Source of the DNA: Corynebacterium stercoris
GTDB lineage: Bacteria; Actinomycetota; Actinomycetes; Mycobacteriales; Mycobacteriaceae
NCBI RefSeq assembly: GCF_024160105.1
Contig: NZ_JAMFTQ010000002.1
Coordinates: 1-64,000 of the forward strand
Direction of reading: 5' to 3'
Length of the DNA stretch: 64,000 nucleotides
Numbering within the stretch: position 1 is the first letter of the stretch; each line of letters begins with the position of its first letter. The notes under the pieces are model-generated. The model did no database searches. It saw only the letters and a program-made list of their open reading frames with translations, and was not told where the DNA came from. The translations under genes and the position numbers were made by a program. Of this stretch, positions 34,335 through 43,364 are shown one piece after another.

Positions 34335-35807
34335 CTAGTAGGAGAGCTCCTCGCGGTCGCCGGACCACGCGGTGTGGAACGTGCCCTCCATGTCCACGCG
34401 GCGGTAGGTGTGGGCGCCGAAGAAGTCGCGCTGGCCCTGGATGAGCGCGGCCGGGAGGCGCTCGGCGCGCAGCGAGTCGTAGTAGGAGAGCGAGGAGGCG
34501 AAGACAGGTACCGGCAGGCCCAGCTGGGTGGCGGTGATGACCACGCGGCGCCACGCGTCAATCAGGCCGTTTGCGAGCTCGCCCTTGAAATACGGGTCCA
34601 GCAGCAGGGACGGAAGTTCAGGGTCGCGCTCGTACGCCTCGGTGATGCGGTTGAGGAACTTCGCGCGGATGATGCAGCCGCCGCGCCAAATGCGCGCCAG
34701 GTCGCCAGGCTTGATGCCCCAACCGTACTCCTGGGAGCCGGCGTTGATCTCGTCGAAGCCCTGCGCGTAGGCCACCAGCTTGGAGGCGTAGAGCGCGCGG
34801 CGCACGTCCTCGACGAACTGCTCGCGGTCGATGCCCAGCTCCGCAAGCGTGGTCAGATCGCCCGACGGCAGTCCGATGCGCTGCGCAGCCTCGCGCTGCG
34901 CCAGGGCGGAGGAGAGGGCGCGGGCGAAGACAGCCTCGCCGATGCCGGTCGTCGGCACGCCCAAGTCCAGTGCCTCCTTGACCGTCCAGCGGCCGGTGCC
35001 CTTCTGGCCAGCCGCATCCACGATGACATCGATGAATGGCTTGCCGGTGCGGGCATCTACCTGGCGCAGGACCTCGGCGGTGATCTCGATGAGGTAGGAA
35101 TCTAGGTCGCCCTCGTTCCACTCGCTGAAGATCGCGGAGATGGCGGCCGGCTCAAGCCCTGCCCCGTAGCGCAGCAGGTGGTACGCCTCACCGATCACCT
35201 GCATGTCGGCGTACTCGATGCCGTTGTGCACCATCTTGACGAAGTGGCCGGCGCCGTCCGGTCCGATGTGCGTCACACAGGGCTCGCCATCCACCTTCGC
35301 GGAGATGGATTCCAGCAGGGGCCCGAGGGTTTCCCACGTGGCCGCGGGGCCGCCCGGCATAATCGAGGGGCCGTGCAGCGCGCCTTCCTCGCCGCCGGAA
35401 ATGCCGGCGCCGACGAAGTGGCGCCCGGTCTGGGCGACCTCGTGCTCGCGGCGGATGGTGTCGGTGAACAAGGCGTTGCCACCGTCAATGATGATGTCGC
35501 CCTCATCCATCGCCTCCACGAGCTGGGAGATCACGGCATCGGTGGCCGCACCGGCCTGCACCATGATGACCGCTTTGCGGGGACGCTCCAGGGAGGCGAC
35601 GAATTCCTCGATCGTCTCCGCGGGCACGAAGTTGCCCTCGTGGCCGTGCTCCTGGATGACGGCCCGGGTCTTCTCCGGGGAGCGGTTGTAGATGGCGACG
35701 GTGTGGCCCTTGGAGGCGAAGTTGCGGGCCAAGTTCGATCCCATGACGGCCATGCCGACGACGCCGATTTGGGCAGTTCCTTGCGTTGCGCTCTGCGGAG
35801 AAGTCAT
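34335..35807 (-). CDS. gnd: 6-phosphogluconate dehydrogenase (decarboxylating)
   Basis: Oxidative pentose phosphate pathway enzyme producing ribulose 5-phosphate, CO2 and NADPH. The 490-residue protein has the NADP fold GVVGMAVMGSNLARN near residue 17, NRSPEKT, the substrate motif GAGHFVKMVHNGIEYADMQ with the catalytic Lys, and the C-terminal FFGAHTYRR. ATG 35807 is six bases after TACGAT; the 12-codon upstream extension lacks support. Divergent from the thioesterase gene. Confidence 0.96.
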   Translation of the reverse strand: MTSPQSATQGTAQIGVVGMAVMGSNLARNFASKGHTVAIYNRSPEKTRAVIQEHGHEGNFVPAETIEEFVASLERPRKAVIMVQAGAATDAVISQLVEAMDEGDIIIDGGNALFTDTIRREHEVAQTGRHFVGAGISGGEEGALHGPSIMPGGPAATWETLGPLLESISAKVDGEPCVTHIGPDGAGHFVKMVHNGIEYADMQVIGEAYHLLRYGAGLEPAAISAIFSEWNEGDLDSYLIEITAEVLRQVDARTGKPFIDVIVDAAGQKGTGRWTVKEALDLGVPTTGIGEAVFARALSSALAQREAAQRIGLPSGDLTTLAELGIDREQFVEDVRRALYASKLVAYAQGFDEINAGSQEYGWGIKPGDLARIWRGGCIIRAKFLNRITEAYERDPELPSLLLDPYFKGELANGLIDAWRRVVITATQLGLPVPVFASSLSYYDSLRAERLPAALIQGQRDFFGAHTYRRVDMEGTFHTAWSGDREELSY

Positions 35808-35813
35808 AGCGTT

Positions 35814-35819
35814 ATCGTA
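35814..35819 (-). promoter_or_regulatory. -10 TACGAT for gnd (leaderless)
   Basis: Ends six bases before ATG 35807. Confidence 0.45.
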
Positions 35820-35853
35820 CGTCGACTCCACCCGCGCGGGCACAGGGTTGTCT

Positions 35854-35859
35854 TATAGT
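35854..35859 (+). promoter_or_regulatory. -10 TATAGT for the thioesterase (leaderless)
   Basis: TATAGT ends seven bases before ATG 35867. The alternative GTG 35858 lies inside the hexamer and is excluded. Confidence 0.55.
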
Positions 35860-35866
35860 GGCACGC

Positions 35867-36301
35867 ATGACGCAGCGCTCCCTGAATGAACCGGTCACGG
35901 ATCCGCTTAACGACGAAGAGCTGGCGGCCCTCAACGCCGCGAACACCGGCTTCGGCCAGCACATCGGCATGGTCATCACCTACTGTTCCGCCGAGCGCCT
36001 GGAGTGTTACCTCGATGTCAAGCCCGAGCACCTGCAGGTGGCCGGCATTGTCAACGGCGGTGTCTACGCCGCGATCGGCGAGACCCTGGGTTCCGCGGCG
36101 GCGATTGTCACCTCCGGCCGGCCGGCGGTGGGCATGAGCAACAACACGGATTTCTTGCGCAGCGTCTCCTCCGGGCGCATCGAAGCGGTCGCGCGGCCCG
36201 TGCACATCGGCCGCAGCACGCACCTGTGGCGGGTGGAGATGACCCACGAGGGCAAGCTCGTGGCCATCACCACCCTCAAGCTCATGATGATGGAGCTCTA
36301 G
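35867..36301 (+). CDS. PaaI-family hotdog-fold acyl-CoA thioesterase
   Basis: A 144-residue hotdog protein. The PaaI signature appears as VNGGVYAAIGETLGSAAA around residues 62-80, with the catalytic Glu/Asp in AAIGETLG. SNNTDFLRSVSSGRIEAVARPVHIGR follows. Likely hydrolyses aromatic or medium-chain acyl-CoAs; substrate not known. Its TAG stop shares CTAG with the convergent corA. Confidence 0.85.
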   Translation: MTQRSLNEPVTDPLNDEELAALNAANTGFGQHIGMVITYCSAERLECYLDVKPEHLQVAGIVNGGVYAAIGETLGSAAAIVTSGRPAVGMSNNTDFLRSVSSGRIEAVARPVHIGRSTHLWRVEMTHEGKLVAITTLKLMMMEL

Positions 36302-37371
36302 AGCCAGTGGTTGCGGCGGAACCACCAGAGCATTGCGCCCATCACCAGAAGCATGACTAGGAGCGTGGCGGGGTAGCCCCACTTCGAGCCGAGCTCCGGC
36401 ATGTACTCGAAGTTCATGCCGTAGATACCGGCGATCAGGGTGGGGGCCGCGGCCATACCCACCACGGCGGAGATGGTGCGCATATCCACGTTCTGCTGCA
36501 TGGTCACCTTCGCCACCGAGGCGTCAAGCAGCGAGGTGAGACGCTCGTCGAAGCCGGAGAGGTGGTCGCTGGCAATTGTGGCGTTATCTTGCACGTCGCG
36601 GAAGTAGGAGCGCAGGGCCTTGCGGACGATGTCCTTGTTGTTGGTGAGGCTGGTGCGCAACGCCGGCGCCAGCGGATCGATGGCGTGGCGCATCTCCAAG
36701 ACTTCTCGCTTGTAGTTGTAAATCTTGTCGATGTTGATCTGCCGGCGCGGCGTGAACACCTCGTTCTCCAGCTCGTCCACGTCGTGGCTGAGGTAATCCG
36801 CCACGCGGAGGTAATTGTCGGTGAGGTGGTCGGCGATCACCCAGGCAACGGCGGTCGTGCCCAGCACGGCCAGGTCCTCTTCCTCCTCCAGTTTGCCGGT
36901 GAGGTCCGGCAGGGGAGCGTTGTGGCGGATGGTGATGGCGAACTTCGGGCCAGTGACTACCTGCACCTCGCCCGTGGAAATGATCTCGCGGGCGTCGGCA
37001 ACTTCTTCGTCGTCGCGGTAGTGCACGGAGCGCACGACCATGAAGAGTTGTTCGTCGTAGCGGTCAATCTTCGGGCGCTGGTGCGCGTCCACGATGTCGT
37101 CGACGATGAGGTCGTCGAGCTCAAACACCTCGGCGAGGCGCTCCATCTGATCCTCGCTCGGGGCCTTCAGCGACAGCCAGACGAAGGCGTTGTCCAAGTC
37201 CTCGACCATCTCCGCGGCCTGCCGGACCCGGAAGTTGCCGGGGAGGCGTTTGCCGTCGACGAAGACGCGGCAGAAGTCCACCGAGCGCTCGATAGGCACC
37301 GGCACGGGCTTGTGGGCTGGTTGCTCCTGTTTCGGGATGCGCGGACGCGGCAGAGGAAGACGTGGCGGCAC
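36298..37371 (-). CDS. corA: CorA-family Mg2+/Co2+ channel
   Basis: A 357-residue protein with a long cytosolic domain and two C-terminal membrane helices. The diagnostic GMN motif is in AGIYGMNFEYMPEL between them, and the chain ends in the basic RRNHWL. The start is GTG 37371, nine bases after GAAAGGGGG, better than the longer in-frame GTG at 37407. The N-terminus is Pro-rich. The stop overlaps the thioesterase stop. Confidence 0.92.
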   Translation of the reverse strand: MPPRLPLPRPRIPKQEQPAHKPVPVPIERSVDFCRVFVDGKRLPGNFRVRQAAEMVEDLDNAFVWLSLKAPSEDQMERLAEVFELDDLIVDDIVDAHQRPKIDRYDEQLFMVVRSVHYRDDEEVADAREIISTGEVQVVTGPKFAITIRHNAPLPDLTGKLEEEEDLAVLGTTAVAWVIADHLTDNYLRVADYLSHDVDELENEVFTPRRQINIDKIYNYKREVLEMRHAIDPLAPALRTSLTNNKDIVRKALRSYFRDVQDNATIASDHLSGFDERLTSLLDASVAKVTMQQNVDMRTISAVVGMAAAPTLIAGIYGMNFEYMPELGSKWGYPATLLVMLLVMGAMLWWFRRNHWL

Positions 37372-37397
37372 GGGCGACAGCCCCCTTTCGCTTGAAA

Positions 37398-37427
37398 CTC
37401 CGGGCACCCGCAGTGGGGTGCCCGGAG
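37398..37427 (-). terminator. Rho-independent terminator of ndh
   Basis: The arms CTCCGGGCACCC and GGGTGCCCGGAG pair perfectly around a six-base loop; on the minus strand they are followed by TTTC. It lies between ndh and corA. Confidence 0.75.
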
Positions 37428-37470
37428 CTCTCGGGGAGAAAAGAACGTGAGTGATACTACGCCTGCGGCG

Positions 37471-38844
37471 TTAGCTTTCGCGGGTTTCCTCCGCGGTTTC
37501 CAGCTTCTCCAGAGCGGTGCGCTGAATGCGCTGTTCAAGCTGGCCGTTGGTGGTCACCAGGTTGTAGCGGCGCGGGTTGAGCGCGTTCAGTGCCCAGGTG
37601 TAGCTGGACACGGTGCGGTTGCGCATGCCCTGCAGGAACTGGACGTGCACAACCAGCCACATGAGCCAGCCGATGAAGCCGGTGAACTCCACCTTGCCCA
37701 TCTTCACCACAGCGTTGAAGCGGGAGATGATGGCCATGGAGCCCTTGTCGAAGTAGGAGAACGCGTCGCGGTCCTCCGGAGCGACATCGTGCTCGACCTG
37801 CTCCTTGATCAGCTTGGCAACGTGCTCGCCGGACTGGATGGCCACCTGGGCCACACCCGGGAGCTTGTCCAGGCTCATCATGTCGCCGATGATGAAGACG
37901 TTGCGCTTGTCGCCCACGGAGCAGTCCGGGTTGACCGGCACCTTGCCGCTGCGCTCAACCTCAACGCCTGCCTGCTCAGCAACGATGCGGCCCAGCGGGG
38001 AAGCCTCCACGCCAGCGGACCAGATCTTGGTCTCGGCGGCGATGGTGGTCTCCTCGTCGGTCTTGGTGTTCTTGAAGGTCACGGAATCCGCGTCCACGTT
38101 GGTCACCAGGGAGTTCAGCACGACGGTCACACCCTCGCGCTCGAGCTGGCGCTGCGCGACCTTGCCGAGGCGCTTGCCGAAGGGCGGGAGCACCTGCGGG
38201 AGACCGTCGATCAGCACGATGCGAGTCGACTCCGGGCTGAAGCTGTACTGGCCCTTGTCGAAGGAGCGGTGCGCCAGCTCCGCAATCTGGCCGGCGAGCT
38301 CCACGCCGGTCGGGCCGGCACCCACGATGGCGAAGGTGAGGAGCTTCTCGCGCTCTTTCGGATCGTCGGTCAGCTCCGCGCGCTCGAAGGCGTCCATGAT
38401 GCGGGCGCGGATCTCGAATGCGTCGTCAAGCGTCTTCAGACCCGGCGCGAACTCGGCGAAGTGGTCGTTGCCGAAGTACGACTGGCCCGCACCTGCGGCG
38501 ATGATCAGCGAGTCGTAGGTGTACTCGAAGGTCTCGCCCGCGTCCTTCGCGGTGACAACCTGTGCGTTGGTGTCAATGTCCTGGACATCGCCGCGCACGA
38601 CAAGCAGGTTCTCCTGGCCGCGGGTGAGCTGGCGCATGGACACCGCGATCTCGCCGGAAGAGAGCAGGCCGGTGGCCACCTGGTACAGCAGCGGGGCGAA
38701 GAGGTGGTGGTTCGTGCGGTCGATGAGCGTAATGTCCACATCCGCGTCCGCGAGCTCGCGCGCAGCGTAGAGGCCGCCGAAACCGGCACCGATGATGACG
38801 ACGTGGTGACGGCTCCCAGCAGGACGGTACGGCCTATCTGCCAT
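37471..38844 (-). CDS. ndh: Type II NADH dehydrogenase
   Basis: A 457-residue peripheral flavoprotein that passes electrons from NADH to menaquinone without proton pumping. The FAD fold HVVIIGAGFGGLYAARELA is at about 14-32 and the NAD fold FAIVGAGPTGVELAGQIAEL at about 165. The C-terminal GFIGWLMWLVVHVQFLQG is the membrane-binding amphipathic and hydrophobic part. AAGGAGAT precedes ATG 38844 by seven bases. It is monocistronic, with its own terminator. Confidence 0.94.
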   Translation of the reverse strand: MADRPYRPAGSRHHVVIIGAGFGGLYAARELADADVDITLIDRTNHHLFAPLLYQVATGLLSSGEIAVSMRQLTRGQENLLVVRGDVQDIDTNAQVVTAKDAGETFEYTYDSLIIAAGAGQSYFGNDHFAEFAPGLKTLDDAFEIRARIMDAFERAELTDDPKEREKLLTFAIVGAGPTGVELAGQIAELAHRSFDKGQYSFSPESTRIVLIDGLPQVLPPFGKRLGKVAQRQLEREGVTVVLNSLVTNVDADSVTFKNTKTDEETTIAAETKIWSAGVEASPLGRIVAEQAGVEVERSGKVPVNPDCSVGDKRNVFIIGDMMSLDKLPGVAQVAIQSGEHVAKLIKEQVEHDVAPEDRDAFSYFDKGSMAIISRFNAVVKMGKVEFTGFIGWLMWLVVHVQFLQGMRNRTVSSYTWALNALNPRRYNLVTTNGQLEQRIQRTALEKLETAEETRES

Positions 38845-38971
38845 GATCAAGATCTCCTTGTAAACGGGTTGCGAAAATACCTTCGTTATCGTACGCCCCC
38901 CGCGTCGAACCTTCACAGCGAGGACCACCGTCGCTGCGTCGTGGCTCTCCCGCCGCCCGCGACGGGGGCGC

Positions 38972-38977
38972 TAGCAT
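38972..38977 (+). promoter_or_regulatory. -10 TAGCAT for the CFA-synthase-like gene (leaderless)
   Basis: TAGCAT ends seven bases before GTG 38985. The ATG at 38976 overlaps the hexamer and is therefore unlikely to be the start. Confidence 0.5.
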
Positions 38978-38984
38978 GAGGCGG

Positions 38985-40292
38985 GTGACATCACGTGGGC
39001 CCTCGGTTGAGCATCTCGCAGCTATTGACGCACGCACCTGGCCGGGTGTCGCCGCCGTCCCCGCGTTGACCGCCGGCAGCGCTCGGGCGCGGGTTGCGGA
39101 GTCGCGGTTCGCGCGCGCCGCGGCGGCTGGGGGCTTGCGTATCGACGGCAGCGATCCCGACCTCGTTGTCGACCACGCCGAAGTGTTCACCCGCGTTGCC
39201 GCCGGCGGCTGGATCGGACTCGCCGAGGGGTACCTGGCAGGGGAGTGGCGCACGGAGTCGTCGGAAAGCCTCGTCGGCGTGCTCCAGGCGCTGATCGGCG
39301 CGAAGTACGCCCCGCGCACCACCAAGCTGCCGCCCGGGGGCAGCGGCGCCCGGGGCGAGGTGCCGCCGGCGCTCGTCGCGCATTTCTCCGGCGACGGGGT
39401 CAGCGCTTTCCAGGGGCACTTCGCCACCGGAGTGCCAACGAAAGAGCGCCGCATGGTGAAGAGCTTCGTGCCGGGTGCGGGGAAGGGCAACGTGCCGGCG
39501 CGCCACTACGTGGACACCACTGAGTACGGTGCGCCGCTGGACACGACCCGCCTCGACCTGGCCGACGCGCAAGCTCGCAGCGCCGACATGCTGCTCGACG
39601 CCGCGGGCGTAGGGGCGGCGACCCACGTGCTGGTAGCGCCCGCCGCGGGCGGGGCGATCACCGCGGCGGCGGCGCAGCGGGGAGCCACCGTAGATTGCGT
39701 TGCGGCGGATGCTGACGCGGCGCGGGCACTCCGTGAGCACCTGGTCTTCGCCGGCGTGCACGAGCACGTTCGCGTTGACGTGCGCGATCCGCTCGCCAGC
39801 GCCGGCGGCACTGGCTACCACGCCGCCGTCTGCGCAGAGTATTTCGAGACGCTGGCCCCGCGCGATCAGGCCGCGTACCTGCGCTCCCTCGATCGCGCCT
39901 TGGCACCGGGTGGGCGAGTGGCAATGCAAACCGTCGTGGCCACCGGGGAGATGTCCGGGGCTGGGCGGGCCGCGCTCGCCTCGCTGCGCGCCTACGTCTG
40001 GCCGGGCTTGAGCGTGACGACGCTCGAGGGCATCGCCAAACTCATCGACACCCACACCGGCCTTCGGGTGGTGGCCCACACGAGCGCGCCGGATCACCTC
40101 GCCGAATCGCTGAAGCTGCAACGGGTGACGTTCGACGCGCACTTGCGCGACGCGGCCGCCGACGGCTTCGACCCGGTCTTCCGCCGCCTCTGGACGTGGC
40201 AGCTGGCGTTGCGAGAGGCGCTGACCCGGCTCGGCATGCTCGACCTCGCACAGGTGGAGGCGACCACGCGGAGCCGGGGAGGGCGGCGCTAG
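38985..40292 (+). CDS. Cyclopropane-fatty-acid-synthase-like protein with a degenerate SAM site
   Basis: A 435-residue protein with the two-part layout of CFA synthases: N-terminal domain with GLAEGYLAGEW (about 80) and a C-terminal methyltransferase domain. The SAM motif that should read like VLEIGCGWGG is THVLVAPAAGGAIT, and the HYDxxNxFYxxxLDxxxxYSCAY region is replaced by HYVDTTEYGAPLDTTRLDL. Segments YFETLAPRDQAAYLRSLDRALAPGGRVAMQ and the C-terminal helices remain family-like. It may be a non-catalytic relative or use another substrate. High Ala content. Tail-to-tail with the dehydrogenase, sharing CTAG. Confidence 0.75.
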   Translation: MTSRGPSVEHLAAIDARTWPGVAAVPALTAGSARARVAESRFARAAAAGGLRIDGSDPDLVVDHAEVFTRVAAGGWIGLAEGYLAGEWRTESSESLVGVLQALIGAKYAPRTTKLPPGGSGARGEVPPALVAHFSGDGVSAFQGHFATGVPTKERRMVKSFVPGAGKGNVPARHYVDTTEYGAPLDTTRLDLADAQARSADMLLDAAGVGAATHVLVAPAAGGAITAAAAQRGATVDCVAADADAARALREHLVFAGVHEHVRVDVRDPLASAGGTGYHAAVCAEYFETLAPRDQAAYLRSLDRALAPGGRVAMQTVVATGEMSGAGRAALASLRAYVWPGLSVTTLEGIAKLIDTHTGLRVVAHTSAPDHLAESLKLQRVTFDAHLRDAAADGFDPVFRRLWTWQLALREALTRLGMLDLAQVEATTRSRGGRR

Positions 40293-43213
40293 ACCAGCGT
40301 GATCTTCGGTCGCGACGCGCGCTCCAAAAGCGCCGCGATTGACTCAAAGGGCTTGCCCGCAACCATCTCCAGGCCCATCTCGCAGGTGCGGTTGGCGGAG
40401 ACGAAGCAGTCGAAGTTGCCGGCTTCGAGGCCTTCGCGCTCCTCGCGGGTGGCGGATTCCACCAGCTCCGGGTGGAGCATGACGCGGTCGCCGGCGGTGC
40501 CGCAGCAGGCTGCGCCCTCCGGGATAGCGGCCTCGCCGCAAGCGTCGGCAAGCGTGAAAAGTGCCTCGGTGGTGCCGAGGTGCTCGCCGGAGCACGGCGG
40601 GTGCACCGCAATGCGGCCGAGATCGGCGGTGACCTCGAGGTGCTCGAGCACGTCCTTCTCCAGCCACTCGACGACGTCGAGCACTCGGATCTTCTCGAAG
40701 CGCTCCAGCTCCTCGCCGATGAGGGTTTCCGGCATCGAGTCGATGATGGTGTGGCTGCAGGATGCGGCGTCGACGATCACGGGAAGCTCGCCGCCGTCGG
40801 ACCACTCCCAGAGCTGTTCCAGCAGGGAAATCGCCTTGACGCGGTACGCCTCGGTGAAGCCCTTGGAGGAAAAGGGCATGCCGCAGCACTCGCCGTCCAC
40901 GTTCTCAGGGATCCACACCGGCGCGCCGCTGCGCCGGCCGAGCTCGACCACAGCATGCGGCGTATCCAAAGAGCCTGCCGGCACGCTGTCCGGGCGGCCG
41001 AAGATGCGGTTGACGCAGGCGGGGAAGTAGACGGCGCGGGCGCCCTCGCGCTGGGTGTCCGGCATCTCCGGGGCGCGCTGAGGCATCGGACCCGGCACGG
41101 ACGGGAGGCGCTCGGGGGAGACCAGGGTGCGGCCGATCTTGGTTACGGCGTTAGCCAGACCCGGGCCCATGAAATTCACGCCGGCGACCGCGGTGCGGCC
41201 GAGCGTTTCCACGGTGTCGTAGTGCTCAGCGATGCGCTTCGCGGTGGCGCGTTCGGCGCGGGTGGCCTGGGCGGCGCGCAGCTGCTTCATCGCCTTGCCG
41301 GTGTCGATGCCCACGGGGCAGGGGATCGCGCAGGTGCCGTCGGCGGCGCACATGTCGATGGCGTCGTACTGGTACTGCTCGCGCAGCTTGTCCAGCACCT
41401 CGGAGCCCTCCGGCTGGCGGGCCATCTCGCGGCGCAGCACGATGCGCTGGCGCGGGGTGACGGTCACGTGGCGCGACGGGCACACCGGCTCGCAGAAGCC
41501 GCACTCCACGCAGGCGTTGATCTCCGCCTCAACCTTGGGGAAGGACTTGAAGCGCTGAAGGTGGATGTCGGTGGAGCGGGTGAGCTTCACGTCTGGGGCG
41601 AGGATGCCGTCCGGATCAAGGGTGTTCTTGACCTCCCAGAACAGCCCGAAGATCTCCTCGCCCCATTCGCGCGGAACGAAGGGGGCCATGTTGATGCCGG
41701 TGCCGTGCTCCGCCTTCATGGAGCCGTCGTACTTGTCCACGACGAGCTCGGTCAGCGCGTCGAGGAACTCGGCATAGCGGCTCAGCTCGTCCTCGTTAGC
41801 AAGGTTCGGGGTGAGGAAGAAGTGCAGGTTGCCGTACGGCGCATGGCCCATGACGGCGTCCGGGTAGCCGAACTCCTTCAGCAGGTCCATGAGCTCGGAT
41901 GCTGCCTCGCCGATGTCGGCGGGCGGGAAGCAGACATCTTCGGTGATCAGTGCGGTGCCCTGGCGGCGGTTCTCACCGATCAGGCCGAAGAGGCCGCTGC
42001 GCAGCTCCCACATGCCGACCTGCACCTTGGCGTCCGTCTCGAAGTTGAGGGGGGAGAGCAGCTCCGCGTCTTGGAGCACCTCCTCAGCCTTCTCGATGGC
42101 CTCCTTGAGCTCGTCCTCATCTACGCCGCCGACTTCGAGCAGCAGGGCAGCGGTCTGGGAGTCGATGTCGGCCCATTCTTCCGGGGCCTGCTTGAAGTTT
42201 CCGACGGAACGCTTCATTACGTCGGAAACCAGCAGCTCACAGGCCTCGGCGCCGGCCTCGACGAGCTTGGCCACGTAGTTCGCGGCATCGCGAATGTCGG
42301 GGAGGACGACCCAGGTCACGGCCTTTTTCTTCGGCAGCTCGATGGTGCGCATCTCTACCTCGGTAAACACGCCGAGGATGCCCTCTGAACCGACCAGCAA
42401 CCGCATGAGGATGCGCACCGGCTCGTCTTCGTCCAGGAAAGCGTCGATGCGCAGGCCGTTGGTGTTGCGGATGGAGAACTTCTTGCGCAGGCGCTCAACC
42501 AGCGCCTCGTCGCCGCGGATGCGGTCGCGCAGTGCGATGAGCTGTTCGTGCAGGTCAGGACGCTGTTGCTTGAAGGCGTCGTCGCCCTTGCGGGTGTCTA
42601 CAATGGTGCCGTCGGTAAGCACGAACACGGCCTGGTCGATGGTGTGGTAGGAATCGCGTTCGAGCTTGCAGCGCATGCCGCCCGCGTTGGTGGAGACCAC
42701 GCCGCCGACGGAGGCGGAGGCAGTGGAACCCGGGTCCGGACCGAGCATGTAGCCGTGGCGGCGCAGCACCGCCTGGGCGTCGCCGAGCACGACACCGGGG
42801 CGGCAGCGCAGTCGCGCACCGTCTTCGAGGACCTCCATGCCCGCGAAGTTGGTCTTCACGTCGACGAGGATGTCGTCGGTCATGGCCTGGCCGTTGAGCG
42901 AGGTGCCGGCGGAGCGGAACGTCAGCGTGCGGCCGGCGTTCTTAGCGAAGCGCATGAGCGCGGCGAGGTCCTCGGCGTTGCGCGGCTGGACGACAATCGA
43001 CGGGATGTCGCGGTACGGGGATGCGTCGGACGCGAAGCGGACGAGATCAGACACGCGCCACTGGACGTTGTCGTCGCCGACGATGTCCGCCAACGCATCG
43101 CGCAGCTCGCGATCCGAGCCGTTGGCGAACTTGGCGCTCACGGCGTCGGGCTTCGTCTCCGCGTAGGCGGGTTTCGGAATGCGGTGGGGGTTGGGAGCAA
43201 GGAGTTTCGCCAT
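40289..43213 (-). CDS. FAD/Fe-S D-2-hydroxyacid dehydrogenase (Dld/YdiJ type)
   Basis: A 974-residue membrane-associated oxidoreductase. FAD-binding domain about 40-270 (VVQPRNAEDLAALMRFA; PDPGSTASASVGGVVSTNAGG), FAD-oxidase C domain about 275-550, then a 4Fe-4S motif CVECGFCEPVCP and a second Cys group CAADGTCAIPCP that lacks one spacing-typical Cys, and a C-terminal CCG domain with CCGMPFSSKG and CCGTAGDR. Relatives oxidise D-lactate or D-2-hydroxyglutarate and feed electrons to quinone. ATG 43213 is seven bases after TACGAT. An AT-rich region with two dyads lies upstream. Confidence 0.87.
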   Translation of the reverse strand: MAKLLAPNPHRIPKPAYAETKPDAVSAKFANGSDRELRDALADIVGDDNVQWRVSDLVRFASDASPYRDIPSIVVQPRNAEDLAALMRFAKNAGRTLTFRSAGTSLNGQAMTDDILVDVKTNFAGMEVLEDGARLRCRPGVVLGDAQAVLRRHGYMLGPDPGSTASASVGGVVSTNAGGMRCKLERDSYHTIDQAVFVLTDGTIVDTRKGDDAFKQQRPDLHEQLIALRDRIRGDEALVERLRKKFSIRNTNGLRIDAFLDEDEPVRILMRLLVGSEGILGVFTEVEMRTIELPKKKAVTWVVLPDIRDAANYVAKLVEAGAEACELLVSDVMKRSVGNFKQAPEEWADIDSQTAALLLEVGGVDEDELKEAIEKAEEVLQDAELLSPLNFETDAKVQVGMWELRSGLFGLIGENRRQGTALITEDVCFPPADIGEAASELMDLLKEFGYPDAVMGHAPYGNLHFFLTPNLANEDELSRYAEFLDALTELVVDKYDGSMKAEHGTGINMAPFVPREWGEEIFGLFWEVKNTLDPDGILAPDVKLTRSTDIHLQRFKSFPKVEAEINACVECGFCEPVCPSRHVTVTPRQRIVLRREMARQPEGSEVLDKLREQYQYDAIDMCAADGTCAIPCPVGIDTGKAMKQLRAAQATRAERATAKRIAEHYDTVETLGRTAVAGVNFMGPGLANAVTKIGRTLVSPERLPSVPGPMPQRAPEMPDTQREGARAVYFPACVNRIFGRPDSVPAGSLDTPHAVVELGRRSGAPVWIPENVDGECCGMPFSSKGFTEAYRVKAISLLEQLWEWSDGGELPVIVDAASCSHTIIDSMPETLIGEELERFEKIRVLDVVEWLEKDVLEHLEVTADLGRIAVHPPCSGEHLGTTEALFTLADACGEAAIPEGAACCGTAGDRVMLHPELVESATREEREGLEAGNFDCFVSANRTCEMGLEMVAGKPFESIAALLERASRPKITLV

Positions 43214-43220
43214 ACTGCAC

Positions 43221-43226
43221 ATCGTA
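43221..43226 (-). promoter_or_regulatory. -10 TACGAT for the D-2-hydroxyacid dehydrogenase (leaderless)
   Basis: Ends seven bases before ATG 43213; an upstream in-frame ATG (43220-43222) overlaps the hexamer. Confidence 0.5.
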
Positions 43227-43272
43227 CGGCGGGGGTTTCACGGGGGCGCGAGTCAGGCCACCGTTACTTGAC

Positions 43273-43286
43273 ATAATGTACATTAT
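43273..43286. promoter_or_regulatory. 14-bp palindrome ATAATGTACATTAT
   Basis: A perfect palindrome, AT-rich in a GC-rich genome, about 47 bases upstream of the dehydrogenase -10. TTGACA (43268-43273) abuts it on the plus strand but has no matching -10. It looks like an operator for a GntR-like or similar dimeric regulator. Confidence 0.5.
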
Positions 43287-43339
43287 CGGACAAAAGGGCC
43301 ACTAGGAGCTCGCCGACGCAGGTCCCAGTGCCTGTCCTT

Positions 43340-43362
43340 ATATACGTACTGTGACGTTATAT
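43340..43362. promoter_or_regulatory. Imperfect dyad ATATACGT / ACGTTATAT
   Basis: The arms differ by one inserted base and flank ACTGTG. It sits just after the yceI stop on the minus strand, upstream of the dehydrogenase, and could be a second operator or contain TATA-type -10 elements. Confidence 0.35.
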
Positions 43363-43364
43363 GA

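Noticed and set aside
43268..43296. TTGACA as a plus-strand promoter
   Set aside because: No -10 at 16-18 bases (the bases there read caaaag-like) and no plus-strand gene follows.
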